Below, piece after piece: positions 46,813-58,684 of a DNA stretch of 64,000 nucleotides. The translations under genes and the position numbers were made by a program. A model generated the notes under the pieces. That model had not been told where the DNA came from and ran no database searches. It worked only from the letters and a program-made list of their open reading frames with translations. This stretch comes from Channa striata (Eukaryota; Chordata; Actinopteri; Anabantiformes; Channidae). The stretch's first letter is position 1, and every line of letters starts with the position of its first letter. The stretch is taken from assembly GCA_033026295.1 (NCBI GenBank), contig CM065181.1, forward strand, positions 1,674,001-1,738,000, given 5' to 3'.

Positions 46813-48789
46813 TGCATTTACTCAAATGATGTGAATGGTGATATAAAAAAACAATGAACAAATCTTAGTGGGTAGAGTTGCTCATCTAAACTACTCTGAA
46901 ATTATTGTATTTTAATAGGTTAAACTACTTTTCTGAAAAAAATCTGTACTATGAATGCTATTTAGGGCAGGTAACACCAAACCAAGCAGCAAAAAAGATG
47001 GACCTATGGACATGTCAGTGGTCAGGACCCATGCAAAACAAAAAAAAACACTTAATCTTTAACCTTTTCCCTTTTTTTATCTAAGACAATGTTTGAAAAT
47101 AGCACATATCTCACCACCACGTGGCTTGTCTGAGTGTGTTTTTAATTGCTACATCGTGTTCTCCTCAGCTGTGCCAATTTACTCACCACTGCCTCCAACA
47201 AGTTCATCAACCTAAGGGACCATACCTTTGTTGCTGCTATGCACTAAAACTTTTGTTTTAGAATAGTCGCTACCATGTCTTACAAATCAGTATATGGTCG
47301 GGTTTAGGATGATTGTAGGATGATTTTAGCTTAAAATCACTGCTTCCATAGCCTTAAACGATGAAGGTCACATGTAACATCCTTGTGTTTACAGTAACAA
47401 CAATAGAAGGTTGTCTCCTGTGGGAAATTCGTCTGTTTTGGTGATGCAATCATCCACACTGACCTCATTCCTACAAAGAATTGTGTGTCTAAATACTATA
47501 TTATTGTGTCATGTTCACTATATCTGCTAGATGCTGCCCAGCTGTAACTTGTTTTATGTTAATGGTACAACTGAGCAATTAAAGACATATTTGACAGGAG
47601 AGCGGCCCGGCTCCACACTTACAAGTCTGACCACAAGTACACGCATCGAACGGTACACCAAATAGGCAGTATATTGATTTTCTTTTCACCTGTCTATGCA
47701 TGTGCTGATTGTGATCTCCACTGTATGTGTGTGGCCATCTGTGAACATACAGTCCCAGCTAGTATCTCAATTTAAGTCATTATGGAATCTGTAGTATAGC
47801 AGAGGAGCTATAGCAAGCTAAGGGGTTGGTCCATCAGGCCACCAGAGACTACACTCTGGTCAACCTTTATGCCGTGCTAACAGCACCATATTTCTGGTCT
47901 GCAGTAGCTCTGGTGGGGATGCTTTTAGCAGTACACCCATCTGGTTGAATTGCTACTTCCCCACCCACTGAGCATTCAACTGACTGCTGCAGTCTGAGGG
48001 GAGATAAAGCACATGGTGTTGCTGAGTATTGCTCAAAATAAATTTTAACAAAAACTGAATTCACTCCGTTGGTATAATTAGAAGAAAGATGTTATTGTTT
48101 ACAGTGATTTTAACTGTTTCATGATTTGGTTCTGTTATAGCAAAATATTGCTTAAACCAACAAACATGGCTTTTCATATTACTGGAATACTTTTGCACTA
48201 AATAAGATCTGATCTCCTGCTGCTCACAAAGTACAGTTCATTTTCCATTAGACCATAAAACAGCGTTTTGCCCTCCCTGCCGTTCTGAAGTCTGAAATGG
48301 ACTCACTTTCAAAAAAAAGGGGAAACACCCATGTCTTGTGTACATTTGGTGGTTAAACATTGCATATGCTGTAACTGCTTCACAAAAAAGCCAGGTGTTG
48401 TTTTGGTAATAAAACGTTTTAATTTGAAGGATAACTCACAGGAAATGTTAGAGCTGCCTTGAAACTGCCTTCACTTATAAACCACTTTGGATAAAGCATT
48501 TATCAAATAATGAAATGGAAAATACCACTGCAGATACACAGCAACCTGCATTGTTCATGCTTGTCGCCATGTCCTCTTAGTATCTTTAATAGATGTATTT
48601 AGCTTGTTCACAACAAGGGAAAAGGATTTTCACACACCTCGATTGTTTCTCTAACTGGGTCAGTATAGCCATCAGTGGAAGTGTGAAGCGGAACAGACAC
48701 TGTAAGATGAGTGATAGGTTGGTGGAGTTGAAGCACTCCTGGTTCAATCACCAAAAAGAGAGAAAGAACTGTTAGAAAATATCTGGTTA
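46813..48789. other. No feature recognised; gabbr1 intron
   Basis: AT-rich DNA without a coding signal. Confidence 0.4.
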
Positions 48790-49210
48790 TTTCATACAAT
48801 GCTGTGAAAAAATATTGACCTCCTCCTATCACGACGCAGTGGTGAAGTGAAAATCATTGCTAGCTGAGAACAACATTAAGCCTTGTCTTGGCTTGGCTTA
48901 GAAGGACACTTAGATGAGCCTCAAACCTTTTAGGGGAATCTTTTACAGAGTCAAAAGTTGAACTGTCTAAATGTAAACCAAACACTCAATTCAAATAAAA
49001 GAAAACAAACTACGGTCAAGCATTTGGTTGGTAGTGTGTGAGTTATATGTTGTGTCAGGATGAGTGACATATAATTGAGGGAAACATGAGTTCTTTACCG
49101 CAGAATCCTGAAGGACAACATCAGTCTGTGAGCTGAGGTTTATACAACAAGACAGTGATCCTAAGCATTAGTCCATAACACCTCAGATTGGCCCAGAAAA
49201 AATAAAATGA
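48790..49210 (+). pseudogene. Tc1/mariner-like element relic
   Basis: 49142-49168 translates to IQQDSDPKH followed by a stop. This matches the QQDNDPKH motif around the second catalytic aspartate. TACAATGCTGTGAAAAAATA at about 48797 resembles a terminal repeat of such elements. Stops and indels are frequent. Confidence 0.65.
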
Positions 49211-50225
49211 ACGTTTTGCAGCGGCCTACAACTGATCTAGCTATTTACATTATATTTATATTTGATATCTTTATATTTATAAGTTCAGGGGATGATTAAT
49301 TTTTTATTATGGCAATTTAGACATTGAATAAACTTTTCTACACATTTAGTTTGCTCAGGTTGCCTTTGTTCAGTGTGAGATACAAACATTATTTTGTTCA
49401 CGGCACTGTTAAAGGAATTAAAGGTACAAATCTGTGTCCATACAAAATCATAAGTACGGGAAAAGTCAAGCTACATAACATAATGACCTATGCTAATGGC
49501 ATGATGATGAAAAACCTAAATGCGACTGCCTTGCTCTCTGATTAATGGTCACCACACCTTTGCCATTATCATTTAAATAGTGTATTGATTTTGCATTAAC
49601 TATAGGCTGTAAATGGAAAGTGAGGGCACCATTTGTAACGTGAATCGAGATAATGGAGCTCGACTGGTGGGTAAATGTTTTCCCCAGCATTATGTAGACA
49701 AATGCTGTGTCTGCCTCCCCAGATGAGCCTGTCAGGACTAAAGCTGAGGTGACCTTGAAACGTGCCTCACCTTGCCCCCCTCCCTCAGCTGCTGGCTTTG
49801 CCTCGACTCTGTGGTTATAAGCACATTGGTGTACGAACACATAACAGTAGTTTTTACCTTTGGTTGCATAATTTACATTTTCTCCTGTCCTGTGTTTTCC
49901 CTCCGCTTTATTATATGATTCATAGATAACATAGGTAATTTCTTTATGTCATTTGTCTTATTTTCTGAGCAATTTCAGACCTTTTAGCCGCAGTCAACTG
50001 AAAAATAATCTGTTTTCAGAATAACTGTACTATGTACTAGAATCTCTATCAGATGGTGTCTTTTATCATGACCCCTGTTCCTCCTGCATACACCACACAC
50101 CTGTGCACACAAGCTCTTTTTTATTGAACTACACTAGTCTTATCTAAAATGAAATACCGCTTCACCTCTACAGAGATATTGAGCACAAAGTGTTTCTAAC
50201 CATCTCGCTGTTTGTGTGTCCACAG
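49211..50225. other. No feature recognised; gabbr1 intron up to the next acceptor
   Basis: Ends in GTGTCCACAG, the acceptor of the next exon. Nothing else is supported. Confidence 0.4.
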
Positions 50226-50360
50226 TGTGACCCAGGTGAGGCCACCAAGCTGCTGTATGACCTTCTGTACACAGAGCCCATTAAAATCGTGCTGATGCCA
50301 GGCTGCAGCTCTGTGTCCACACTGGTGGCTGAGGCTGCTCGCATGTGGAACCTCATAGTG
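50226..50360 (+). CDS. gabbr1: gabbr1 exon: Venus flytrap domain, lobe 1 (45 codons)
   Basis: The exon is exactly 135 nt, phase 0 at both ends, between CCACAG and GTAAGA. It encodes CDPGEATKLLYDLLYTEP, IKIVLMPGCSSVSTLVAEAA and RMWNLIV. These are nearly identical to the matching part of vertebrate GABA-B1. The serines in GCSSVST include the residue corresponding to Ser130 of human 1b (Ser246 of 1a), which binds the carboxylate of GABA. The exon's first cysteine belongs to a conserved disulfide pair in the VFT. Confidence 0.96.
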
Positions 50361-52094
50361 GTAAGAGTCTTCACAGTCTAGTCTGTGGATCTTAAACATA
50401 ATGTTGTCAAACACAATGTTTAGTTCTCTTAAATTGTGATTACTGCAACATATTAGTTAATATAGAAATGTTGGATGGGCTGGTATGCTTGGCTAGAAAT
50501 GACGTCTGGTAAAAAATAAATGATGATGTGTTCACATTTCTCGAGAGAAAGGAAACAAGACCAGAAACAGTGGAGAGGTACCATGAACAGGGATAGTCAT
50601 CATTACTAGACTAAGACGGATAGACATACACACAGTCTAGTCGATCCGTGATCGGGTAGCAACACAGAAAACACTACTACAAACACATAAAGAACATATG
50701 GTAAAAACTAAAGATCCAGTTTAAAATCTGCACTTAAAGAAAGTGAACTAAGCGATGTCACAGGGAGATTTCACCATTGTATTAGGGAAGCAAACACACA
50801 ATACTTACACGATACTGTTGTGATACCGATTCCTTCAATCGTTCATGCATTACTGTAGGTTTCACTTCAATAGATTAGGGATTAGGGCCAAAAGCACAGC
50901 TCCCATTCAAGAGGCAGCCAAGCAGCTTTTCTGTTCTTTCTTTAGTTCCTAAGATTATAACAAATGCAGTCATTCTCCCAGACACCACAGATCAAAAATG
51001 ATATTTGTTAAAAATGTGTATTTTATGAATTATATATTTTTAATACTGTGATGGTATTAGAAAACTGATAACTAACCCTGTCCTCAATATAATAAATATT
51101 GCAGAGGTGAAAAAAATTGCAAAAGCGTAAAGTATATGTTTGCAGATGATTGTTATATTTGCACATTTGCCGTTTCATTGATGGCCGCTCTGTAGCATTC
51201 TGGTTGCCATTTTTAAGTGAGGCAGTTTTTCATGTGGTAGCTGTACACCAATCTTAACATTTTTTGGATTATTAGTTTTGGATGACATATTTATCATTTT
51301 GTTGAATCTCACGTAATTCTTTTCAACTCTCCAGCAGGTGGCAGTGTGGATATCAGGCTCTCATTTTTTTGTTTAAGTGAAGTAAAAACATTATGCATAT
51401 TGCAATGTTTTTATGATGTTTTAAATGGCAAGGTCGTGAAGAATTCATGGGGGTTAGTTGAATTAATTGCTGGAATTGTAACATTACTAATGACTGTAGA
51501 GACTGAGTAAAATTATATTTGACTCCTTTTTGATAAGAATAGTTATTGACATACAATGGTGAAAGCTCACACCTGTAATGTCTCATTGGCAAAACTGAAT
51601 GTAATTTTACAGGCTTATACCGAGTCAGCTATATATGTGAAATTTGGGAATTGCATGTAAACTATGGTAGCAATTGGATGATATTTAAAATAGTTTTTTT
51701 ACAAATGTTTCATAATGTTGCTTCACTCATGCATCCCTTAATTCTTTCTGTCCCTCTGTAAGATTCTCCCATCTCAGAGAACTTCTGAAGCTGTCTAGAG
51801 TGTGGTCTTGATCGCCCTCTGGTACAAGGTTCTTCTTACCTAGTTACCTGGTTTAGACCAACCAAAAACTCAAGAGAGGATCCTGAGTCTTTTTCCAGGC
51901 AACATTGAAAGGATGACTGGCTTTACACACAAAATGTTATTGTAGAGCTATACAGCTCTGGAGTTCCTTGGCCTTAGCAGCCAAAAAATGGGATGTGCTC
52001 AAGGTCACAGACCTGGCCTTTGACCATCAAAATCTATATTAATTAGTCCAAGCGCTACATTTGAACAAGTATTTATATTGTATTCACAAGAATC
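50361..52094. other. No feature recognised; gabbr1 intron
   Basis: AT-rich DNA, no coding signal. Confidence 0.4.
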
Positions 52095-52146
52095 CACGAG
52101 TACCAACAGGTAGAAAAGTGCCATAAAAGTGCAGACCATTTACAAG
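52095..52146 (+). repeat. SINE 3' tail stub
   Basis: CAACAGGTAGAAAAGTGCC and AAAGTGCAGACCATTTAC match the end of the SINE at 29040-29267. Confidence 0.55.
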
Positions 52147-52971
52147 ATAGATGTGTGATCCCTAAAATCCAATCAGTTCATCCTTGACTTATGTCGGATG
52201 CTTGTAGCAAAAGAAAACCTAAAAAACAACCTCAAAGCATTTTTTAAAAATACATATGTTATGATCACAAGAATGAACAGGTATGCGATCAGTAACCTTG
52301 ACATTTGACCCCCAAAATCTAATCAGTTGAGTCCAAGTGGACACTAAGGAAAGAAAGAAATTAAGAAAACCCTAAAACATTTCTTTAGGGTATGACTGAC
52401 ATATCTCATTCAAAAAAATAGGACAGATGTACAACATGAAAACATAATGCCTCCAGCTACAAGTATCGCCAGCACATAGGCATACATAAACATACATAAT
52501 GCAGCTGGTCACAGTATGGACTGCCACATCAAATAGTTTGTACACTTATAGGTTTTAGTTTTAGATTTTCAATCATTTTGCAAACATTTCTAGTATTATA
52601 TTTTCACTTTATCATTATTATTATGCACATATACCTAAATGTGAGAATTTCTTTTCATTTTATACAAAGTTGCAGCAGAATATAAGACTGTGAATCACTG
52701 AAGTGGCAGTTTACCATCAGATTTATATTAAAATCAGTTCCTTCATGACCCAAAGTAGATATTTGTGTCAATTAAGTGTCACATGTATATGTGCCTTATG
52801 TGTTGCATCTTTTTGCAAGGACTAATTTACTGGGGACATTTTACTGCTTGGTGGTTAGTTCACAGATGGTGAAACAGGTTCATTGTTGCTAGATGTAATC
52901 TTTTGAGCAGCATGCGTCTTTTCAAAGCCCAACTACCTCCATGCAAGTAAGAATGAGCCACATGTAATTCA
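52147..52971. other. No feature recognised; gabbr1 intron
   Basis: No coding or repeat signal supported. Confidence 0.4.
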
Positions 52972-53075
52972 ATTCAATTTCAATTCAACTTTATTTATAT
53001 AGCGCCAATTTACAACAAGGTCATCTCAGGGCACTTTACATAATAAAGTCAAGACTATACAAACATGTAGAGAAT
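52972..53075 (-). repeat. L2-like LINE 3' end stub, minus strand
   Basis: AATTCAATTCAATTTCAATT then AACTTTATTTATATAGCGCC and ACTTTACATAATAAAGTC. This is the extreme 3' end of the family with the TTGAA tail, heavily 5'-truncated. Confidence 0.85.
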
Positions 53076-53329
53076 TACATCTAACAATGTACAGTGGTGT
53101 CAGTATTTGGTATTCTGCCTCAGCTTATTTACTCACTTTTACTCAGGTTAGTCAATTGTCAATGAGCAGAACTGCATGTAAACTTCAGCCTGACTATTTG
53201 GTGAAAACTATTCATCGCCTCTGAATATTTTAACCTTTTGTTTTTTACATCATGGTTGATTTATTTTTGATTAAATAAATTGACAAGAAAATCAATTTTC
53301 ACGTCAAAGTGAAAACATATATTTAATAA
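53076..53329. other. No feature recognised; gabbr1 intron
   Basis: Short stretch with no supported feature. Confidence 0.35.
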
Positions 53330-53505
53330 GTAATCTGGGCAACTGTGGTGCAGGAAGTAGTGCAATTGTCCACCAATCAGCAACCTGCAGTTGTTAGTTC
53401 GATTCCCGGCTCCTCTGATCACATGTCAAAGTGTCTTTGAGCAAGACACTCAACCCCGACTTAGTTAGTGAGTGCTGGCCAGCTGCATAGCAGCTCCCCT
53501 ATCGC
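53330..53505 (+). repeat. tRNA-derived SINE, 3'-truncated
   Basis: GTGCAATTGTCCACCAATCA, TAGTTCGATTCCCGGC (good B box), GATCACATGTCAAAGTGTC and GAGCAAGACACTCAACCCC. The tail is missing. Confidence 0.75.
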
Positions 53506-54259
53506 CTAATAAATCTCAGCTAGAGTTTGTAAGAAAGCATGTTGAAGAGCCTGAAATCATAGAGGTTTCTATTGGCCTATGAGACCAAAATTGAGCTTTT
53601 TGGTCATTGGACTAGATGCCATGACTGGTTAACAACCCTAGTACAACATCTTAATGTTGCTAACTGCAGTCAGCTTTCATAGCTAAAATATGTCAGCAAT
53701 ACTAAAATTCAGTTCAATATTTACTATTAAGACATTTAAATCTGGTCAATGTACGTGACTCAGTCCATAGCATGTGGCCCTCAGACATCCTTCACAACGG
53801 AGAGAGAAAGCCAGCTGCAGAATGAATGAGAATGGAGCTATAATCACATTACACCGTATTAATGTTTGGTTCCATATCCTTGGGATAAATTACACTAAAT
53901 CAAATTTTCAGCAGTATTCTTCATTTTCATTGATCTGTCTGCAGTTTTAGACAGTACATAATAAAGCGGACAAAGAAGTTAGAATCATAGGCTCTTTCTA
54001 ACCATTTGTGTGCATTTTTCTAAGTACCCCCTTAAAACAGAATAGCATTAACCTGCAGACAGTCACACTGATGGGTAACTTGTCTATCAGTGTCTCTCTG
54101 ATGTCAGCGTTGTTGGGACTGGGTTCACAATGATTTGAAAAATTTGGAAGAGACACATTTTGAAAGTAAATGCCACCTCATGCAAGTGTGGAGGTCAGAA
54201 AGGAGGCCATGATGTTTGTCTCAAGCATTTTCTCCATTCCTGGCACAGCTTATGAGAAG
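53506..54259. other. No feature recognised; gabbr1 intron
   Basis: No coding or repeat signal supported. Confidence 0.4.
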
Positions 54260-54304
54260 ATGTTTTGGCCACCTCACTTATTTTCAATTTGGTGGCCAAA
54301 ACAT
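54260..54304. repeat. Foldback repeat: 14-bp perfect inverted arms, 17-nt loop
   Basis: ATGTTTTGGCCACC (54260-54273) and its reverse complement (54291-54304). The arm sequence looks like the termini of a DNA transposon family common in fish, collapsed head to head. Confidence 0.75.
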
Positions 54305-55192
54305 TAGAACCATCTCTTCTTATAATGCACTCAGATACCACTCCACTACTCACTATGACCTCAACAATATATACATAGTAGAATTATCACCTTTCTGACA
54401 GTTTCAAAATGAAAACTGAGAAATTCAAACCTTGTAAAAGTAGAATACATGGCAGAGCCACTGCGTTGGATTGTAGTGGATTGCAAAAATAAATAAGAAT
54501 GTCTGTTAATAAGCTCTTCTCCTACTTTAGGGTCTGAGCAATTTATTCTTAAGTAACGAACATGTATACTGCATGTTTTTGCTGATCAAAAAGACAGCAC
54601 ATATTAGTGAAGCTGGGGCCATTATATGTGACTATGATCTATATTTTTAGAACACTACTGAGGAGCAATTCAATGTAATTCAGATTTACTATAGAAAATA
54701 TCCATAGTTTACCTGAAAGAAAACAAGCTATTATGCTGAATTCATGTCATGTCATTTAAACCATTATCACTAGCAGCAAAGAAAGGAAAGGCATTCACGT
54801 CAACCTCCAACGCCATGGATATACAACCTGAACCAACCAATCTGATAAATAAAGCTACTTTAGACTCAACAGCATACTGTAGTTGAAGACCATGTTGAAG
54901 TAGAGTGTAGTCAAGTGCAACCAGCCCATTGGCTTTGAAAGTTTACAGCCTTGCCCTGCATATTACCTTCTTTACATTTTACATGCAATATTAATGACAA
55001 CAGTAACTAGGAGAATGTGACTTAAACTGACTAATCAAGATCCTCTAAATGGAAGACCTATCACTATTTCGTCTTTACAAGAACAGCCATGTATCCTGCA
55101 AAATCTAAGTTTATTAGATAAAGATTTGTCACTTACCAGCAAGGACAACAGCAGCTTTAATGTGGTTGTTTTTGTCTCCCTGTGTCTCTTAG
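54305..55192. other. No feature recognised; gabbr1 intron up to the next acceptor
   Basis: Ends with a long T/C tract and CTCTTAG, the acceptor. Confidence 0.4.
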
Positions 55193-55363
55193 TTATCATA
55201 TGGCTCCAGCTCTCCGGCTCTGTCCAACCGCCAGCGTTTTCCTACCTTCTTCCGCACCCACCCGTCTGCCACACTGCACAACCCCACTCGAGTGCAGCTC
55301 TTCCAGAAGTGGAAGTGGACCAAGATCGCTACCATTCAGCAAACAACAGAAGTCTTTACATCA
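55193..55363 (+). CDS. gabbr1: gabbr1 exon: Venus flytrap domain, lobe 1 (57 codons)
   Basis: The exon is 171 nt, phase 0-0, bounded by TCTCTTAG and GTGAGT. It encodes LSYGSSSPALSNRQRFPTFF, RTHPSATLHNPTRVQLFQKW, and KWTKIATIQQTTEVFTS. YGSSS contains the serine equivalent to Ser153 of human 1b, implicated in ligand and calcium effects. The RTHPS histidine corresponds to His170, another ligand contact. These key residues are intact. The few differences from mammalian sequence are mostly conservative. Confidence 0.97.
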
Positions 55364-56163
55364 GTGAGTCACACATTTAGATCAAAGTATTGAAAAGTAG
55401 CAGTAAGAGCTGTGGTACAAAAATACACCACAGAGATTTTGAGAGATTTTGTTATATTGCCCCTATTTCCAAAACGTCTTCCAGCTCAGTGATCATATTG
55501 TGAACTCATCTGTAATCGACTGTGAACTGTCTCAGTTGAACAGTAATGGGCCAATCATAGCTTGCCAAGGCTGTGAAGCTTTGGGTTTTTCTCTATCTTG
55601 AAGGACACTCGACTAAGAAAACATACTCTGCATTTTAAGATTTTGTGTGGTGTCCACAAAATCCTCCACAAATTTTCAGTCAATATCAGTTTTCACAATA
55701 AAATGTCTTTTCTTTTAAATATTTTTTTTCAAAGTATCCTAGCATGACTGCAGTGACACAGCATGGTTCTTTGGTCTAAGGCCAAACCCATATAAAAAAT
55801 TTGGCTTTATGCAAAGGCCATTCCTCAGCAGTGATGAAAGGATTTTCATACACATCAGAGAAAATGATTTCTCTTTTCTCATTTCCTGTTTCTCTCCCCT
55901 CCCTTATCTCACTCACCCTCCATCACGTCTAGTGTCCCTTTGTATTGGCTTCTCTCTCCCTCTGTCTTGTCACCTGCTGTTTTATCTGTTTGTCTGTATC
56001 ATCTTTCTAAACCACCTCATCTTCTTCTTCACAACTACACTCCGTCTTCAATTGCTGTTTGCTGTTCCTTCAATTTCTTTTTGCAACCTACCATACCATT
56101 ACTTCTCCCTCAGCTGTCACGAATGCTTTCACGCTTGTTCTCTCTTCTGTGTGTGTTTTACAG
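55364..56163. other. gabbr1 intron, short
   Basis: An 800-bp intron with a strongly pyrimidine-rich second half ending TGTTTTACAG. No other feature. Confidence 0.7.
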
Positions 56164-56265
56164 ACTCTGGATGATCTGGAGGAGAGGGTGAAGGAGGCGG
56201 GAATAGAAATCAGTGTTCGTCAGAGCTTCCTCACTGACCCTGCAGTGGCTGTCAAAAACCTCAAG
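56164..56265 (+). CDS. gabbr1: gabbr1 exon: Venus flytrap domain (34 codons)
   Basis: The exon is 102 nt, phase 0-0. It encodes TLDDLEERVKEAGIEISVRQ and SFLTDPAVAVKNLK, matching the VFT between lobes 1 and 2 of GABA-B1. The acceptor is TTTTACAG. The donor GTACAA is weaker than the other four donors in the gene. If the intron were retained, 35 more codons follow before a stop at 56371. The next coding exon, expected to continue the second lobe, is not in the remaining 7.7 kb. Confidence 0.95.
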
Positions 56266-57902
56266 GTACAAGATCCGTCTTACACATACTTCCTTGCACA
56301 TACATCTCTTCCTCTAACACATACCACACATGTGGACATCATAGTCACGCCACATGGTGCAAGGTCATCATAGAAGCTTCTGGATACTGCAGGGCCTTTT
56401 GTGTGTTCAGGACAAGAAGCAACACTGTTAAAAAGGAAAATAAGCTGTTAACAGAACATACAATACTTAACCAACACAAAGATACAGACAGGTGCTGGTG
56501 CACTGTGTAGCCCATTAAACTAAAGCACCACTCACACTGACAGAAAATTGGTGTTTTGCCTACATTTGCCAGTGTTTATGGAGTGTGAGGTTCACGTTTG
56601 TGAACCCGCAACCCATGCAGTGTGTAGGAGAGAGTGGTTTTTGCTTTTAGCTGAAGTTTTTTGTCACATCTGCCCGCTGAATGTGAGTGTTTTTATTGTT
56701 AGGAACAGGTAAAAACGGCAAATGAATGTGTTTTGGCATTCATTCTCCTTAGTGAAATTAGATTTTAGGAAATACAGAACATGTATGCTTTATTAGATGA
56801 AACCTTTGAAACATATCGTACTATATTCACAGTACATGTCTATACTAATTCCAGGGGTACAGTCATTATCTATTCCAAACTCTCTCTTCTCACAATTTGT
56901 AAGGGAATGTTTTGTATTAACTGAATAATGCCACTAAAATCACCTTCACTGACATTGGCACTGAACAAAAGAACAGTTTGGGGCATACTATGACATGAGT
57001 GTGACCAGTGACTAATACAGGTACTTTTTTCTCTCTTACAAAGACTTGGCTTCATTTGTTTTTAACTCAACAGACTTCTGGTTATTATTTTGATTCTGAC
57101 CTTTAGTTGGTTTCTCTAGATTCTCATGATTCACTGACTTTTTGTTTTAAAGATGGGGGTGCTGGACTGGAGAGGTCAGGGGGTGGCCTAAATCCCTGGT
57201 GAATCCCTGATTTGTTTTTCAAAAAATTAGCATGGGTTAGTGTTTTTAGGTGATTTTTGCAATGAATCTGTGGAAAAATGTCACAATTGCAAAAACAAAT
57301 CTGTATAATGTTCCATGGAGAAAATAAACTTACTGTGTATTTCATTTTTTAGTAACACATACACACAGTTTGTCATGCACGCTAATGTTACTGCTAACCA
57401 TGCTTACGTAATCTAACTCACCTCTACTCTTTGAGTACTTGCAACAGATGTGGATGGAACAGCCTCTGTCACTGTGATTTTCTTGTCTGTTTGTGCGTGT
57501 TATTGCAATTCTCCAGTTAACAAATGACAATAATTTGTGTTTAAACAATGGTGCATCAGGGAATGGGCTTGAATAGTTTTTAGCAATAACTTTTCCAGAG
57601 ATCTCACCTTGCCTGCAAACCATGAAGTGTTAGCAAACTATCATCTGCAGCTCTGGGGTATCATATTTATGAAATGGTGAGCAAGAGCACAGTGTAAATG
57701 TGAGACAAAAATTATAGTGTAGTTTGGACATAATTGCAAAGTTACACAGAATTCAGAGAATACAGAGATTAATCTAATACAGAGATTAGTTAAATTTGAA
57801 TAAATTTATATTAAATAATCACAACTTCCTGCCGGGACTATTTATTGCATGATTTACAGTGCATCTTCCTTAGTCATTTTTAAGATTGCTATATTGTTAT
57901 AC
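56266..57902. other. No feature recognised; gabbr1 intron
   Basis: No coding, RNA or transposon signal supported. Confidence 0.4.
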
Positions 57903-58684
57903 TACTACTACGTCTCTTTCGGCTTTTCCCATCAGGGGTCGCCACAGCGAATCATCCGTTTCCTCTTCACTCTATCCTGAGCATCTTCCTCTCTGACACC
58001 AGCTAACCTCATGTCCTCTGTTAGAACGTCCATATATCTCCTCCTTGGTCGTCCTCTCGCCCTCTTGCCTGGCAGCTCCATCTCCAACATCCTTCTACCA
58101 ATATATTCACTATCCCTCCTCTGCACATGTCCAAACCATCTCAATCTGGCCTCTCTGACTTTGTTGCTAACACAGGCAACGTGTGCTGTCCCTCTGATGA
58201 ACTTGTTCCTTATTCTGTGGACTCCTAAGAAGAACATCTTCATCTCTCTTCCATCTCTGACTTGTCTCTTTCTCACTGCTAGTCTAACCCATCATCTCAC
58301 CACTCTTGTACTCTGTTGCTGACACTCTTCTGAACATCCATAACCCGCCTCTCCTCCCACACTCCCCATCACCCTGAACTGTTGACCCCAAGTACTTAAA
58401 CTCTGCACCTTCTTCACCTCAGCCCCTGTAACCTCTTGGCTCCCTCTCGTTTACACACATGTAGTCTTGCTACCATCTCCAACATCCTTCTAGCTGTTCC
58501 TCCACCTATATATTCACAATGTCCCTGCAAACATCATTGTCTGCACATCTGTCAACAACACCATCTCAATCTGGCCTCCTCCACCTGACTTTGTTGACCT
58601 ATGGCACATCTCACCACCATCAAGCAACGGACTACATCACCACTGTGTATGTAACATGTATGTAAATCCACAAAGACAAACAAA
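57903..58684 (-). mobile_element. RTE-clade LINE (copy B), 3' part, scrambled
   Basis: The 3' end matches copy A closely up to about 58270, including GGCGACCCCTGATGGGAAAA on the minus strand. It encodes LRWFGHVQRRDSEYIG and the C-terminal tail EDAQDRVKRKRMIR. From about 58270 to 58680 the order is broken by many small deletions, and short pieces from different parts of the element alternate. It stops at bases matching about 23145 of copy A. Confidence 0.82.
57932..58276 (-). pseudogene. RTE copy B: C-terminal part of the reverse transcriptase protein
   Basis: A 114-codon open segment includes ACVSNKVREARLRWFGHVQR, RRMLEMELPGKRARGRPRRR and YMDVLTEDMRLAGVREEDAQ. This is the C-terminal domain only; the catalytic part is lost in the scrambled region. 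Confidence 0.8.

Larger units (their letters stand above)
995..56265 (+). other. gabbr1: gabbr1 gene, 5' half (GABA-B receptor subunit 1), continues beyond both ends of the window
   Basis: Six coding exons in order on the + strand give a protein closely matching the N-terminal half of vertebrate GABA-B receptor subunit 1. They cover sushi domain 2, a microexon linker, and the first lobe of the Venus flytrap (VFT) domain. The encoded receptor is a class C GPCR subunit that binds GABA at the plasma membrane and works as a heterodimer with GABBR2. Exon phases agree: 1 across both 1a junctions and 0 between the VFT exons seen here. The two known N-terminal forms are both supported, 1a with sushi domains and 1b with a short alternative first exon. 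The first sushi exon, the later VFT exons, the seven-helix domain and the tail are outside the window. Whether this is one of two teleost paralogues cannot be told. Confidence 0.95.
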
